Source: Geothrix campi
Lineage (GTDB): Bacteria > Acidobacteriota > Holophagae > Holophagales > Holophagaceae
DNA length: 64,000 nt
Reading direction: 5' to 3'
NCBI RefSeq assembly: GCF_024609265.1
Contig: NZ_JANHMP010000001.1
Location: 1,426,001-1,490,000, forward strand
How positions within the stretch are numbered: the first letter of the stretch is position 1; the number at the start of each line of letters is the position of its first letter. Positions 47,801 through 54,266 of the stretch are shown piece by piece. The notes beneath the pieces were generated by a model, which was given only the letters and a program-made list of their open reading frames with translations, was not told where the DNA came from and searched no databases. The position numbers were made by a program, and so were the translations under genes.

Positions 47801-47956
47801 GACTTCAAGCACTCAAAAGCCTTTGGAGAGGAGGAGCTTGCGGCCTACCGGGACCAACTCCATCGGTACTCTGCAGTTCTGGCGGAACGGGAGAGGGTGC
47901 CCGTGACCTCCTGGCTTGTGCCGCTTCGTGGTAGCGCTTGGGTCCATCTGGATTAG
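44849..47956 (+). CDS. addA: AddA-like UvrD-family helicase-nuclease
   Basis: 1035 aa. Start ATG at 44849 with GGAGGGGG before it, one base after the addB stop. Walker A SASAGSGKTFTL (19-30), motif Ia TTFSETSAADLRERL, Walker B LLVDEYQDTSK, GDVKQAIYGFRGGDP, motif V TAHGSKGLEYDDVILP and motif VI LLYVALTRAKGRL. The C-terminal nuclease has GRADLVVWG and LLDFKHSK (D-F-K catalytic pair) and a following QLHRYS. AddA unwinds and cuts DNA ends together with AddB in place of RecBCD. Both genes lie between tRNA-Glu and a degenerate tRNA-Glu fragment. Confidence 0.92.
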   Translation: MRTLDLSDPHILDQSLVVSASAGSGKTFTLTVLVTARLGRGDIRPWEILATTFSETSAADLRERLLCPLDLLSALDEAAWRVLLPHLEAPVATDLEAILKNLPAIQHLKKSAGEVAQAAAHWVSAPWLASPAKARAFWRRVRREAELLQVSTIHSLAMRVLSKGEGSSDTILDVRHPSLLRLLRLTVRESLTLPSGHADEVPARMLLAWAEQNWEALSQGFDNHLDALGHLKGEDPSYYRDALTLALAEARTALAPFAADEELAKHPSGKGLHNFKKENLLPVPLDSADLQANLRWAQAQSGRVSNPPPAYYSDAFCDAMATLKPVASALEAWLRCLLVNALQRFEVEKQAQGLATFGDLVRKALDSLKAHGLETPAPKLLLVDEYQDTSKVQDAFLEALGAERMVRVGDVKQAIYGFRGGDPDLLRDRLTAAGEGAFRLASNFRSTPEIVTLANTYVDQVWPQLDPTIGDLDGAQVPVAPSGPPVGLVRTPAPSTSGDLPALSDWISGLSRESGWTESLGAPAKTGNHTRALLLKQRTRLPGLLQRLKAKGIQPYVVAKEGFWDSPGVRLILAVLEAVAHPERPIPCAALLRQVVGLTDAEMAALARGSDNRPGLLGLGQLDPERLPEAHQDTAHFLLDLRQASTQTIAGRLLRQGAVLQAIAALEVHGTLEPLRARRNLAGLLAKLKDLPASPSVAYALLDDERNGLERGDLPASVEDADLLIQTAHGSKGLEYDDVILPLLNVNPRSFRKGDLRTHAETGELLLAWKLGKFTGRAYDDLKPLVESKQKRDELNLLYVALTRAKGRLCVLLQEPKDPKEPKPPSEFKTWAKWGQVLASTHPGWKALTDAPTPVPLPTRVTLTLNPPPARMALVDTTLPVDAHDDLPGDTRSKARQEGEAMHAFLRDLLVRWEDPEAFQACLDTAPPVAHARENALRFLEQFEAKGWRHLRRRTELPLAGAASSGGLGRADLVVWGEGCIHLLDFKHSKAFGEEELAAYRDQLHRYSAVLAERERVPVTSWLVPLRGSAWVHLD

Positions 47957-48260
47957 CAACGGCTCCTACCACGGTGGATCCACCGCGGTCATACGGGCTC
48001 AAATCTGGTTTGCCGTAGCAGCAGAGGCGCCTGAAAATCAGCGGCTTTACTGTAGCTAATCAGCAGCCGCAATTGAGGAGGCCGGGACTGGTTGAGTGAT
48101 TGGCTGCATAAAACTTCGGGAGCCGTCTTGATCAGGTGAATTGCCCATCCACCAATACGTCAGGCGAAAGGCGATCGAGGGGAGGTTCATTCCGGATGTG
48201 CCGAAAGAACACATGAGCCATCAGGTTTATTTCCGGATCGCCCTCCAGCACCCTACGCCC
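47957..48260. other. Non-coding stretch after addA carrying a degenerate tRNA-Glu 3' half (47981-48032)
   Basis: Bases 47981-48032 align without gaps to 41449-41500, that is the anticodon-stem 3' side, T-arm, acceptor 3' strand, CCA and first bases after the tRNA-Glu gene: 40 of 52 positions agree by my count, including the T-loop core CTCAAAT. The stems no longer pair well, so it is not a working tRNA. The rest of the 304 bases shows nothing I can name. Such a partial tRNA copy is what remains at the far end of an element that integrated into a tRNA gene. Confidence 0.6.
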
Positions 48261-48596
48261 TCAGATCTGGATGGAAACGTACACCACCACCAGTTCCGAG
48301 TCTGCGGCGCTGGCGATCTCGTGGTGTTCTCCGGGCTCTATGACGAAGGACACGCCGGGTTGGAGGGGGTGGGACACGCCATCGACGGTGAGGGTGCCTG
48401 CTCCGGCTTCGATGTAGAACAGTTCGGTCATGTCCGGATGGGCGTGGGCGGGCGCCACCTGTCCTGCCTGGAAACAGGCCCGGACGAATTGCCGGACCTG
48501 CGGCACCACGCCGGCGCCCACGAGCATGTGCTTTTGAATGGCCGTGCCTGAGCCCAGGGGCACGACGGGGACTTCCTGGAGGGAATGGATGCGCAT
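48261..48596 (-). CDS. Small cupin-domain protein
   Basis: 111 aa from the ATG at 48596. Single cupin barrel: PAHAHPDMTELFYIEAGAGTL (motif 1, HxH and Glu) and PGVSFVIEPGEHHEI (motif 2, His), so a metal site of three His and one Glu is likely. Enzyme or sensor role cannot be told. Last gene of the leftward marR-clcA group, 38 bases after the preceding gene. Confidence 0.85.
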   Translation of the reverse strand: MRIHSLQEVPVVPLGSGTAIQKHMLVGAGVVPQVRQFVRACFQAGQVAPAHAHPDMTELFYIEAGAGTLTVDGVSHPLQPGVSFVIEPGEHHEIASAADSELVVVYVSIQI

Positions 48597-48634
48597 GGTT
48601 TCAGGATAAGGCCTTGGGCCCGCAAGGGGCCGGA

Positions 48635-49687
48635 TCAGCCCCACACGCGACTGCCCAGGGTGCCCAGGGCCAGCAGGCCCCCGGGCGGCCGCGGCGGGCT
48701 GGCCGGCAGATCGGGCAGATCGCGGGCCGCGGCCGGGACCAAGTTCTGCTCTGGGCCCTGCCCCAGGCCCTGCTCCAGCACCGCCAGGAACAATTCGGCG
48801 AGTTCGGTGGCGGCGCCTTCGACATGGCGGGAGGCTTCGAAGAGGGTGGCCCGGGACAGGCGGCCCAGGTGCCGCAGGCGGTAGAGCAGGTAGCAGGCCG
48901 CGAAGCGGAGGGTCTGACGCCGGACCCGGGCCAGCAGTTCCTGGCGGCGCAGAAGGCTCCCGGCTCGCAGCCCCGGCGGCGCGCCCAGCAGGCGGGCGAA
49001 GCGGGCCCAGCGGTCGGCCCAGTCCGGTTCCCGGGCGTAGTCCTCCAGGGCCCGGGCCACGCTCACGAAGGACGGGGCCTGCACCCTCGACAGGCGATCC
49101 CCGGCGGCCGGGTTCCGGGCCACCAGGTAGCCCGCCACGTCGCCTTCCAGGTTCGGCCGTAGATCGTAGGTCTGCTCCGAAAACAGCAGGGGCACGGCCC
49201 GAGCGGCCGGATCCTCCAGGCGACGGAGCACCAGCAGGCCCGCCGCGCCGCCCAGATCACCCAGCCAGGTGCCCAGCTCCAGGCCGGTGCCGCCCTGACC
49301 CCACAGGGGCAGGCGGGAGACGGTGAGACGGGTGCGGGCCTCCAGGCCCACCAGGATATGGCCGACATCCACCCAGCGATCCCGGTGCCACACCACCGCC
49401 GAATCCTTCAGGGCACGCGCCAGGGCGGGCCCCAGCACCGACGTGGGGTCGGCCGGCGGCGCGGCCTGCAGGTAGAGATTGAATCCCCAGTTGCGCAGGC
49501 GGCTGCCGCGGCGCTCGAAGTCGAGGCTATGGGCGGTGCCGTAGTACAGGCCGCGCAGGGTCCGGATGCGCTGGTACGGGCCCAGGCCCTGGCGCTGGAG
49601 GCGATCCGCGGCCTCGTGCAGCAAGAGAGTCAGGCTGTCCAAGGTGCGGGTGGTAGTCGGGAGGGGAACCAGGCCGTGGTCAGCCAT
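48635..49687 (-). CDS. Protein of unknown function (350 aa)
   Basis: I do not recognise the family. The protein is Arg/Leu-rich and mostly helical at the C-terminal half (LLRRQELLARVRRQTLRFAACYLLYRLRHLG), with a more mixed N-terminal half (LRGLYYGTAHSLDFERRG, WGFNLYLQA). The last 40 residues are Pro/Gly-rich. No signal peptide, no clear catalytic motif. It follows the 102-aa gene by four bases and so is translated together with it, in the same run as ClcA and MarR. Confidence 0.6.
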   Translation of the reverse strand: MADHGLVPLPTTTRTLDSLTLLLHEAADRLQRQGLGPYQRIRTLRGLYYGTAHSLDFERRGSRLRNWGFNLYLQAAPPADPTSVLGPALARALKDSAVVWHRDRWVDVGHILVGLEARTRLTVSRLPLWGQGGTGLELGTWLGDLGGAAGLLVLRRLEDPAARAVPLLFSEQTYDLRPNLEGDVAGYLVARNPAAGDRLSRVQAPSFVSVARALEDYAREPDWADRWARFARLLGAPPGLRAGSLLRRQELLARVRRQTLRFAACYLLYRLRHLGRLSRATLFEASRHVEGAATELAELFLAVLEQGLGQGPEQNLVPAAARDLPDLPASPPRPPGGLLALGTLGSRVWG

Positions 49688-49691
49688 GCCA

Positions 49692-50000
49692 TCAACCGCG
49701 GGAGCCCGGGAAGAGCTGCGACCAGGCCTCCTCGGAGCCCACCAGGAAACCGAGACCGTCTGGCGATGGCCGTGGGCACAGGACTGCCCCGACCAGCCTC
49801 GCCACCGGAGCGGCCGCCGGGGAGAAGTAGACTTTGACCTCGCAATGCAGACGGCCTTCCGATTCGTGGCGAATGTAGGCCGCCATGTCAGTCGGACGAT
49901 GCGCCTGTTCAAAGGCCGACTCGAACTGCGCTTTGAGCTGTTCCAACGGCGCTTCGGCCAACAGGGCATCGCCAAGGTTTTTGGTGAACCAGTGACTCAT
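49692..50000 (-). CDS. Small protein of unknown function (102 aa)
   Basis: MSHWFTKNLGDALLAEAPLEQLKAQF then IRHESEGRLHCEVKVYFSP and ending GSEEAWSQLFPGSRG. Looks like a small alpha-beta cytosolic protein; no family recognised. Starts seven bases after the clcA stop and ends four bases before the 350-aa gene, so these two unknown genes form a pair that travels with the chloride channel here. Confidence 0.6.
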   Translation of the reverse strand: MSHWFTKNLGDALLAEAPLEQLKAQFESAFEQAHRPTDMAAYIRHESEGRLHCEVKVYFSPAAAPVARLVGAVLCPRPSPDGLGFLVGSEEAWSQLFPGSRG

Positions 50001-50006
50001 CGGGAC

Positions 50007-51842
50007 CTAGGGTGTCTGGAACGTGCGTTGGGCCACCTCTGAGGACTTCAGCCTGGTGGCATGGGCTTCCAGCAAGTCGCTTCGCGTCAGGATGCCCACC
50101 AGGCTCGAGTCTTCCCCCAGGACCGGGAGGCGGCCCACGCCCTCCCGCACCATGTGGTTGGCTGCTTCCCGGAGGGAATTCCCCTCGAAGACCACCGCCA
50201 GGTCCCGGTGGATGAGGTCGCGGAGGGCCGATTCGGGGGCGTGCGGCGCTTCGAGCAGATCCCGCCGCGTGAGGACCCCGATCACGAGCCCCTTCTCATC
50301 CACCACGGGAAACCCGTGATGGGTGGCTCCATCGGCCCCGGCCTCGATCCACGTCCGGGCCTCCCCGAGGCTCTGGCCCGCGCCCAGCGTCACGACCTGC
50401 TTCGAGGCGGCCTCCTTCACCAGGATCTGGTCGAGGAAGTCCGCGGAATATTCTTCCGGAACCCGGACGCCGCGTCGGGCCAGCTTCTCCGTCATGATGC
50501 TGTGCTTCATCAGCAGGGCGGAAATCAGGTAGGCCGCCGAGCAGCCCCCCAGCAGCGGCAGCAGGCCCAGGGGCTGCAAGGTGATCTCGAAGGCGAACAC
50601 GGCCGAGGCCAGCATCGCGCGGGAGGCTCCCGCGAAAATCGCGGCCATGCCGACCAGCGCGCAGATTCTGGGATCCACGCCGACCTTGGGGAGCGCCAGC
50701 GTGAGGAGGCCGCCCACCAAGGCGCCCAGCGCGCCGCCGATGGTGAACAGCGGGGCGAGGGTTCCTCCGGACGTGCCGCTGCCCAGGGCGATGGACCAAG
50801 AGAGGAACTTGGCCAGGCACAGCACCAGGAGGCCGGTGCCGAGCAGGTTGGCGGACAGGATGGCCTGGATGTTGTCGTAGCCCACGCCCATGGTGCGCGG
50901 GACGAAATACCCGATCCCACCGACGGCGAGGCCCCCGAGGGCGGGCCACCACATCCAATGGATCGGCAGATGCTCGAAGGCATCCTCGATCCAGTAGACG
51001 GCTCGGGTCACGTACACCGACGCCACGCCCACCAGGGCGCCGATGGCGATGTAGAGCGCCAGGGAGAGCCCGTTGGGGGTCGACAGCAGGGGCATCGGGA
51101 AGACCGGCTTGATGCCCACGATGGAGAACCGGACACCCGTCGCCGCCACGCTGGCCAGCGCCACCGGGATGATGGACCGGGGACGCAGCTCGAACAGCAG
51201 CAGCTCCACCGCCAGGAGCACCGCGGACACGGGAGAGCCGAAGGTCGCGGCCATGCCGGCCGCCGCACCCGCCGCCAGCAGCGTCTTGCGTTCCAGCGCG
51301 GTGGTTGAAAGCACCTGCCCCAGGAGCGAGCCGAGCGCACCGCCGGTGGCGATGATGGGGCCTTCCGCGCCGAACGGCCCGCCTGTGCCGATAGCGATGG
51401 CCGCGGATATCGGCTTGAGCAGGGTGAGGCGCGCAGGAATCCGGCTCTCATTGAGCAGCACCTGCTCCATCGCCTCGGGGATGCCGTGCCCCCGGATGGC
51501 CTGCGAGCCGTACCGGGCCATGAGGCCGACGAGGATCCCGCCCGCGGCGGGGATGAAGATCACCGGCCAGCCCAGGTGGTGCCCGGCGGGGGACGCGAAG
51601 CCCGTCGACCAGCGGTGGTAGTACGCGAGGTTGGTGACGAGTCCGATGAGCCGGATGAGCACTTCGGCCAGGTAGCCCGCCACCACGCCGAGCGCGGTGG
51701 CGAGGAGGCCGATGAAGGCGACACGGCCATCCATGACCGCCAGCACGGGTGGGATCCGGGCGTTCTTCAGGGTGGGTTCCAGGCTGGGCGCCACCGGCAG
51801 ACCATCCCCTGAGAGCCCATAGGGTGAGTCCACATCAGCCAC
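50007..51842 (-). CDS. ClC-type chloride channel/transporter with CBS domains
   Basis: 611 aa. ClC membrane region (about 40-430) with GHGIPEAM (GSGIP position), GPFGAEGPI (GREGP, gating Glu present), LLFELRPRS (second proton-path Glu present) and GSGTSGGTLAP (GxFxP site). Both glutamates suggest a Cl-/H+ exchanger rather than a channel. Two CBS domains follow (about 480-600: PVVDEKGLVIGVLTRRDLLEA, PVLGEDSSLVGILTRSDLLEA), which may bind adenine nucleotides and gate transport. Its start overlaps the marR stop by eight bases, so the regulator probably controls it. Confidence 0.92.
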   Translation of the reverse strand: MADVDSPYGLSGDGLPVAPSLEPTLKNARIPPVLAVMDGRVAFIGLLATALGVVAGYLAEVLIRLIGLVTNLAYYHRWSTGFASPAGHHLGWPVIFIPAAGGILVGLMARYGSQAIRGHGIPEAMEQVLLNESRIPARLTLLKPISAAIAIGTGGPFGAEGPIIATGGALGSLLGQVLSTTALERKTLLAAGAAAGMAATFGSPVSAVLLAVELLLFELRPRSIIPVALASVAATGVRFSIVGIKPVFPMPLLSTPNGLSLALYIAIGALVGVASVYVTRAVYWIEDAFEHLPIHWMWWPALGGLAVGGIGYFVPRTMGVGYDNIQAILSANLLGTGLLVLCLAKFLSWSIALGSGTSGGTLAPLFTIGGALGALVGGLLTLALPKVGVDPRICALVGMAAIFAGASRAMLASAVFAFEITLQPLGLLPLLGGCSAAYLISALLMKHSIMTEKLARRGVRVPEEYSADFLDQILVKEAASKQVVTLGAGQSLGEARTWIEAGADGATHHGFPVVDEKGLVIGVLTRRDLLEAPHAPESALRDLIHRDLAVVFEGNSLREAANHMVREGVGRLPVLGEDSSLVGILTRSDLLEAHATRLKSSEVAQRTFQTP

Positions 51843-52344
51843 GGGTGCCTCCTTTGCCCTGTCCGCTGGGTTCCTCGAAAAACATCGGAAGGCCCTCGGG
51901 GCCTGGCGGCGCGAACCGCTCCAGCAGCTCCGCGAGCTGCGACCGCTCGCTGGCGCCCAGGTTCGCGATGCGCTGGATCAGCAATTCCTGCACCGCCGGC
52001 GGCGCCGCTTTCACCAGGCGCAGCCCGGCCGGCGTCAGACGGATCTCGAGCCTGCGGCCGTCCTCGCTGGAGACCTCTTTCTGCACGAGCTTCTTCTCCT
52101 GGAGTTTGCGGACCACCACCGAGACGGAGCTCTGGTCCGTGGCGGTCCGTTCGGCAATCTCGCCCAGGCTCATGCCCGGGTGGTCCTGGAGGGTCTGGAG
52201 GACAAACAGTTGCGCCGCACTCAACCCGAACTGCTTCTCGCAGGACACCGACGCCAGGCGGAGGTCCCGGACAACGGCGCGCAGCGCCTGGAGGATCCGG
52301 CGGGTGGTCTGGTCATGGCTTGGGGAATTTGATTGGGATCCCAT
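51835..52344 (-). CDS. MarR-family transcriptional regulator
   Basis: 169 aa. Winged helix with LSAAQLFVLQTLQDHPGMSLGEIAERTATDQSSVSVVVRKLQEKKLV (recognition helix) and RRLEIRLTPAGLRLV (wing). Pro/Gly-rich tail after 150. Overlaps clcA by eight bases and heads the operon clcA - 102 aa - 350 aa - cupin. Likely a repressor that responds to a small phenolic or other ligand. Confidence 0.92.
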   Translation of the reverse strand: MGSQSNSPSHDQTTRRILQALRAVVRDLRLASVSCEKQFGLSAAQLFVLQTLQDHPGMSLGEIAERTATDQSSVSVVVRKLQEKKLVQKEVSSEDGRRLEIRLTPAGLRLVKAAPPAVQELLIQRIANLGASERSQLAELLERFAPPGPEGLPMFFEEPSGQGKGGTRG

Positions 52345-52395
52345 ACGAATGATTACACTAGCACTCCCGCGGAGCTCCAGGCAACCCCGCGGTGC

Positions 52396-53478
52396 TCAGG
52401 GGCAGCGGTAGACCATGGCGTTGATGCTCATACCCGCGCCGACGGAGGCGAACACCACATGATTGCCGCTGCGCAGGGTGTGGCCTTCCAGCTGGCCCCT
52501 CATCACCAGGTCGAGCAGGGTGGGCACGGTGGCCACGGAGCTGTTGCCCAGCCAGGAAACGGTCATGGGCATGATCCCCTTGGGCAGCTCCGCGATGCCG
52601 TACAGCCGGAAGAGCCGCTTGAGGATGGCCTCGTCCATCTTCCCGTTGGCCTGGTGGATCAGCACCTTGTCCACGTGCTCCAGGGAGAGGCCCGCCCGCT
52701 CGAGGCTCAGGCGCACCAGGCCCGGCACGGTGGCGATCGCGTACTCGTAGAGCTTCCGTCCCTGCATCTTGATGTAGAGCTGGCCATCGCCGCGGTCGAG
52801 GTCGAAGGAGCGGCCCATCCGCAGCAGCCCGACGTGGTCGAGGGTGTCGGACCGCGTCGCATGCGCGAGGATGCCCACGGGTTCGTCATGGGCCTGGGCC
52901 TCCAGCACCACGGCCCCGGCGCCGTCCGCGTAGATCAGGCTGTCCCGGTCGCAGGGATCGGACACGCGGGAGAGGGTCTCGGCACCGATCACCAGGGCCC
53001 GCTTCGCGTCCCCCGAGCGCAGGAAGTAGTCGGCCTGGATGACGGCCTGGAGCCAGCCTGGGCAGCCGAAGGGCAGGTCGTAGGCGACGCAGAAGGGGTT
53101 GGCGATGCGCAGCCTCGCCTTGACCCGCGCAGCCAGGGTGGGGACCAGGTCGGATTGCCGGCTGCCCGCGGTCACGTCGCCGAAGTTGTGGGCCACGATG
53201 ACGTAATCCAGGGTCTCCGGGTCGATGGCGGCCGCGGCCAGGGCCTGCTCTGCGGCCTCGAGGGCCAGATCCGAGGCGACGCGATCCGCCGAGACGTAGC
53301 GCCGCTCGGCGATCTCGGTGATCTCCTGGAATTTCGCCACCATCCGCGCCGTCTCGCCGGCGGGATAGGGCCGCCCTTCGCCTTCGAAGAAGGCATGCTC
53401 CAGAAACGCGTCATTCGGGACATGGCGCAGGGGAATGCAGCTGCCTGTGCCCGTGATGACGCTGCGTACCTGAGCCAT
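52396..53478 (-). CDS. Beta-ketoacyl-ACP synthase III-like condensing enzyme
   Basis: 360 aa thiolase-fold enzyme. Catalytic Cys in LPFGCPGWLQAV, His in LIHQANGKMDEA and Asn in LGNSSVATVPTLLDL, that is the complete C-H-N triad of KAS III. IYADGAGAVVLEA is the usual cap motif. Longer than FabH (about 320) by an insert after residue 25 (HAFFEGEGRPYPAGETARM), which points to a FabH-like branch used in special lipids or natural products. No acyl carrier protein gene nearby. Its role is not certain; it could extend or attach acyl groups. Confidence 0.85.
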   Translation of the reverse strand: MAQVRSVITGTGSCIPLRHVPNDAFLEHAFFEGEGRPYPAGETARMVAKFQEITEIAERRYVSADRVASDLALEAAEQALAAAAIDPETLDYVIVAHNFGDVTAGSRQSDLVPTLAARVKARLRIANPFCVAYDLPFGCPGWLQAVIQADYFLRSGDAKRALVIGAETLSRVSDPCDRDSLIYADGAGAVVLEAQAHDEPVGILAHATRSDTLDHVGLLRMGRSFDLDRGDGQLYIKMQGRKLYEYAIATVPGLVRLSLERAGLSLEHVDKVLIHQANGKMDEAILKRLFRLYGIAELPKGIMPMTVSWLGNSSVATVPTLLDLVMRGQLEGHTLRSGNHVVFASVGAGMSINAMVYRCP

Positions 53479-53916
53479 CCGTTCCCCCTGCGGCGATCGA
53501 GCCCTGCATGCCGGATGTAACCAGTCTACTTCCGTTCACTTCCATATTTCTTCTGGAGCTGTTTTCCCCTCTGCTCCAAGTGGACCGGCGAATCCGGTGC
53601 CTCCGAGGGGTTGGATCCGTCCCAGCCAGGGGAGGTGCGGGTCCGGGAAGATCCCAGGAGGCTGCCGAAGCCCCCTCACAAAGAAAAGACCCTCAGCGCG
53701 GTTGCGGAGCACCGAGGCCTTCTCCACAGCCACCACAGGGCTGGCTGTTCCTTCCCGAGGCCTGCAGGGCGCTTGGGAGGAGGGATCCACCTCGCCCAGC
53801 TTCGCCGTCATGAACGAATAACGCGGGTCCAACCTGGCGTCAGCGCCCCGTCCGGGGCGGGTCGTGCCTTGGGGCCGATCACCAGGCCGGTTCGGTCTCC
53901 TGGCTTCCCCCTCGGT
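53479..53916. other. 438-base stretch without a supported gene
   Basis: Upstream of the ketoacyl synthase start and downstream of the DUF3606 stop. A compact GC hairpin CGCCCCG-TC-CGGGGCG lies near 53844-53859. An open 98-codon frame on the minus strand (53536-53832) has no ribosome site and no family signal. The minus strand sequence AGCCAGGAGACCG near 53900 recalls the 3' end of cobalamin riboswitches, but the rest of that structure is absent. The long leader could still carry regulation of the ketoacyl synthase. Confidence 0.4.
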
Positions 53917-54138
53917 TCATTTCCCCAGATAGCGCTTCACATCCCCGACCATGGGACCGACGGCCATGACGGCTTCGGCGATCTTCATTCTGGAGACGCT
54001 GAAGTAGATGGCCCAGTCCCGCAGCTCGTACGGCTCGTGGACGTTGATCCATTCCTGTTCCTCTGATCCTCGGGCCTCCAGGTTTTCCGGCACAAAACCT
54101 CCTAGGAATGAGCGTGGAACGATCGCGCGGTCCTCCAT
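53917..54138 (-). CDS. DUF3606 small protein
   Basis: 73 aa. EWINVHEPYELRDWAIYFSVS followed by KIAEAVMAVGPMVGDVKRYL is the DUF3606 pattern (normally INVNEDYELRYWAKKFGVS...EAV..VG...VEKYL). Such small proteins occur in many soil bacteria and are of unknown role. The N-terminal 25 residues are outside the domain. Stands 129 bases from the end of the dehydratase gene. Confidence 0.8.
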   Translation of the reverse strand: MEDRAIVPRSFLGGFVPENLEARGSEEQEWINVHEPYELRDWAIYFSVSRMKIAEAVMAVGPMVGDVKRYLGK

Positions 54139-54266
54139 AGGAACCCTCCATGCAGCGGATCCTAGCAGTGGCTCGTGGCGGCGGTGCGAACCCCGGCCGA
54201 ACGGTAGGTTTTCCCCCCTGAACGGATGCTTCCCCGGCCGACGATCCCTTGTGGCCCCTGGCCGAA

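Noticed and set aside
48635..50000. The two unknown genes as a LanC or protease for the LanB
   Set aside because: No zinc-binding Cys/His pattern of LanC and no protease triad; they belong to the ClC operon by spacing.
53536..53832. 98-codon minus-strand frame
   Set aside because: No ribosome site, no family features, Pro/Gly-rich; more likely leader sequence.
53885..53960. Cobalamin riboswitch on the minus strand (AGCCAGGAGACCG)
   Set aside because: Only the 3' terminal motif resembles the class; the upstream core would overlap the DUF3606 gene and the B12-box is absent.
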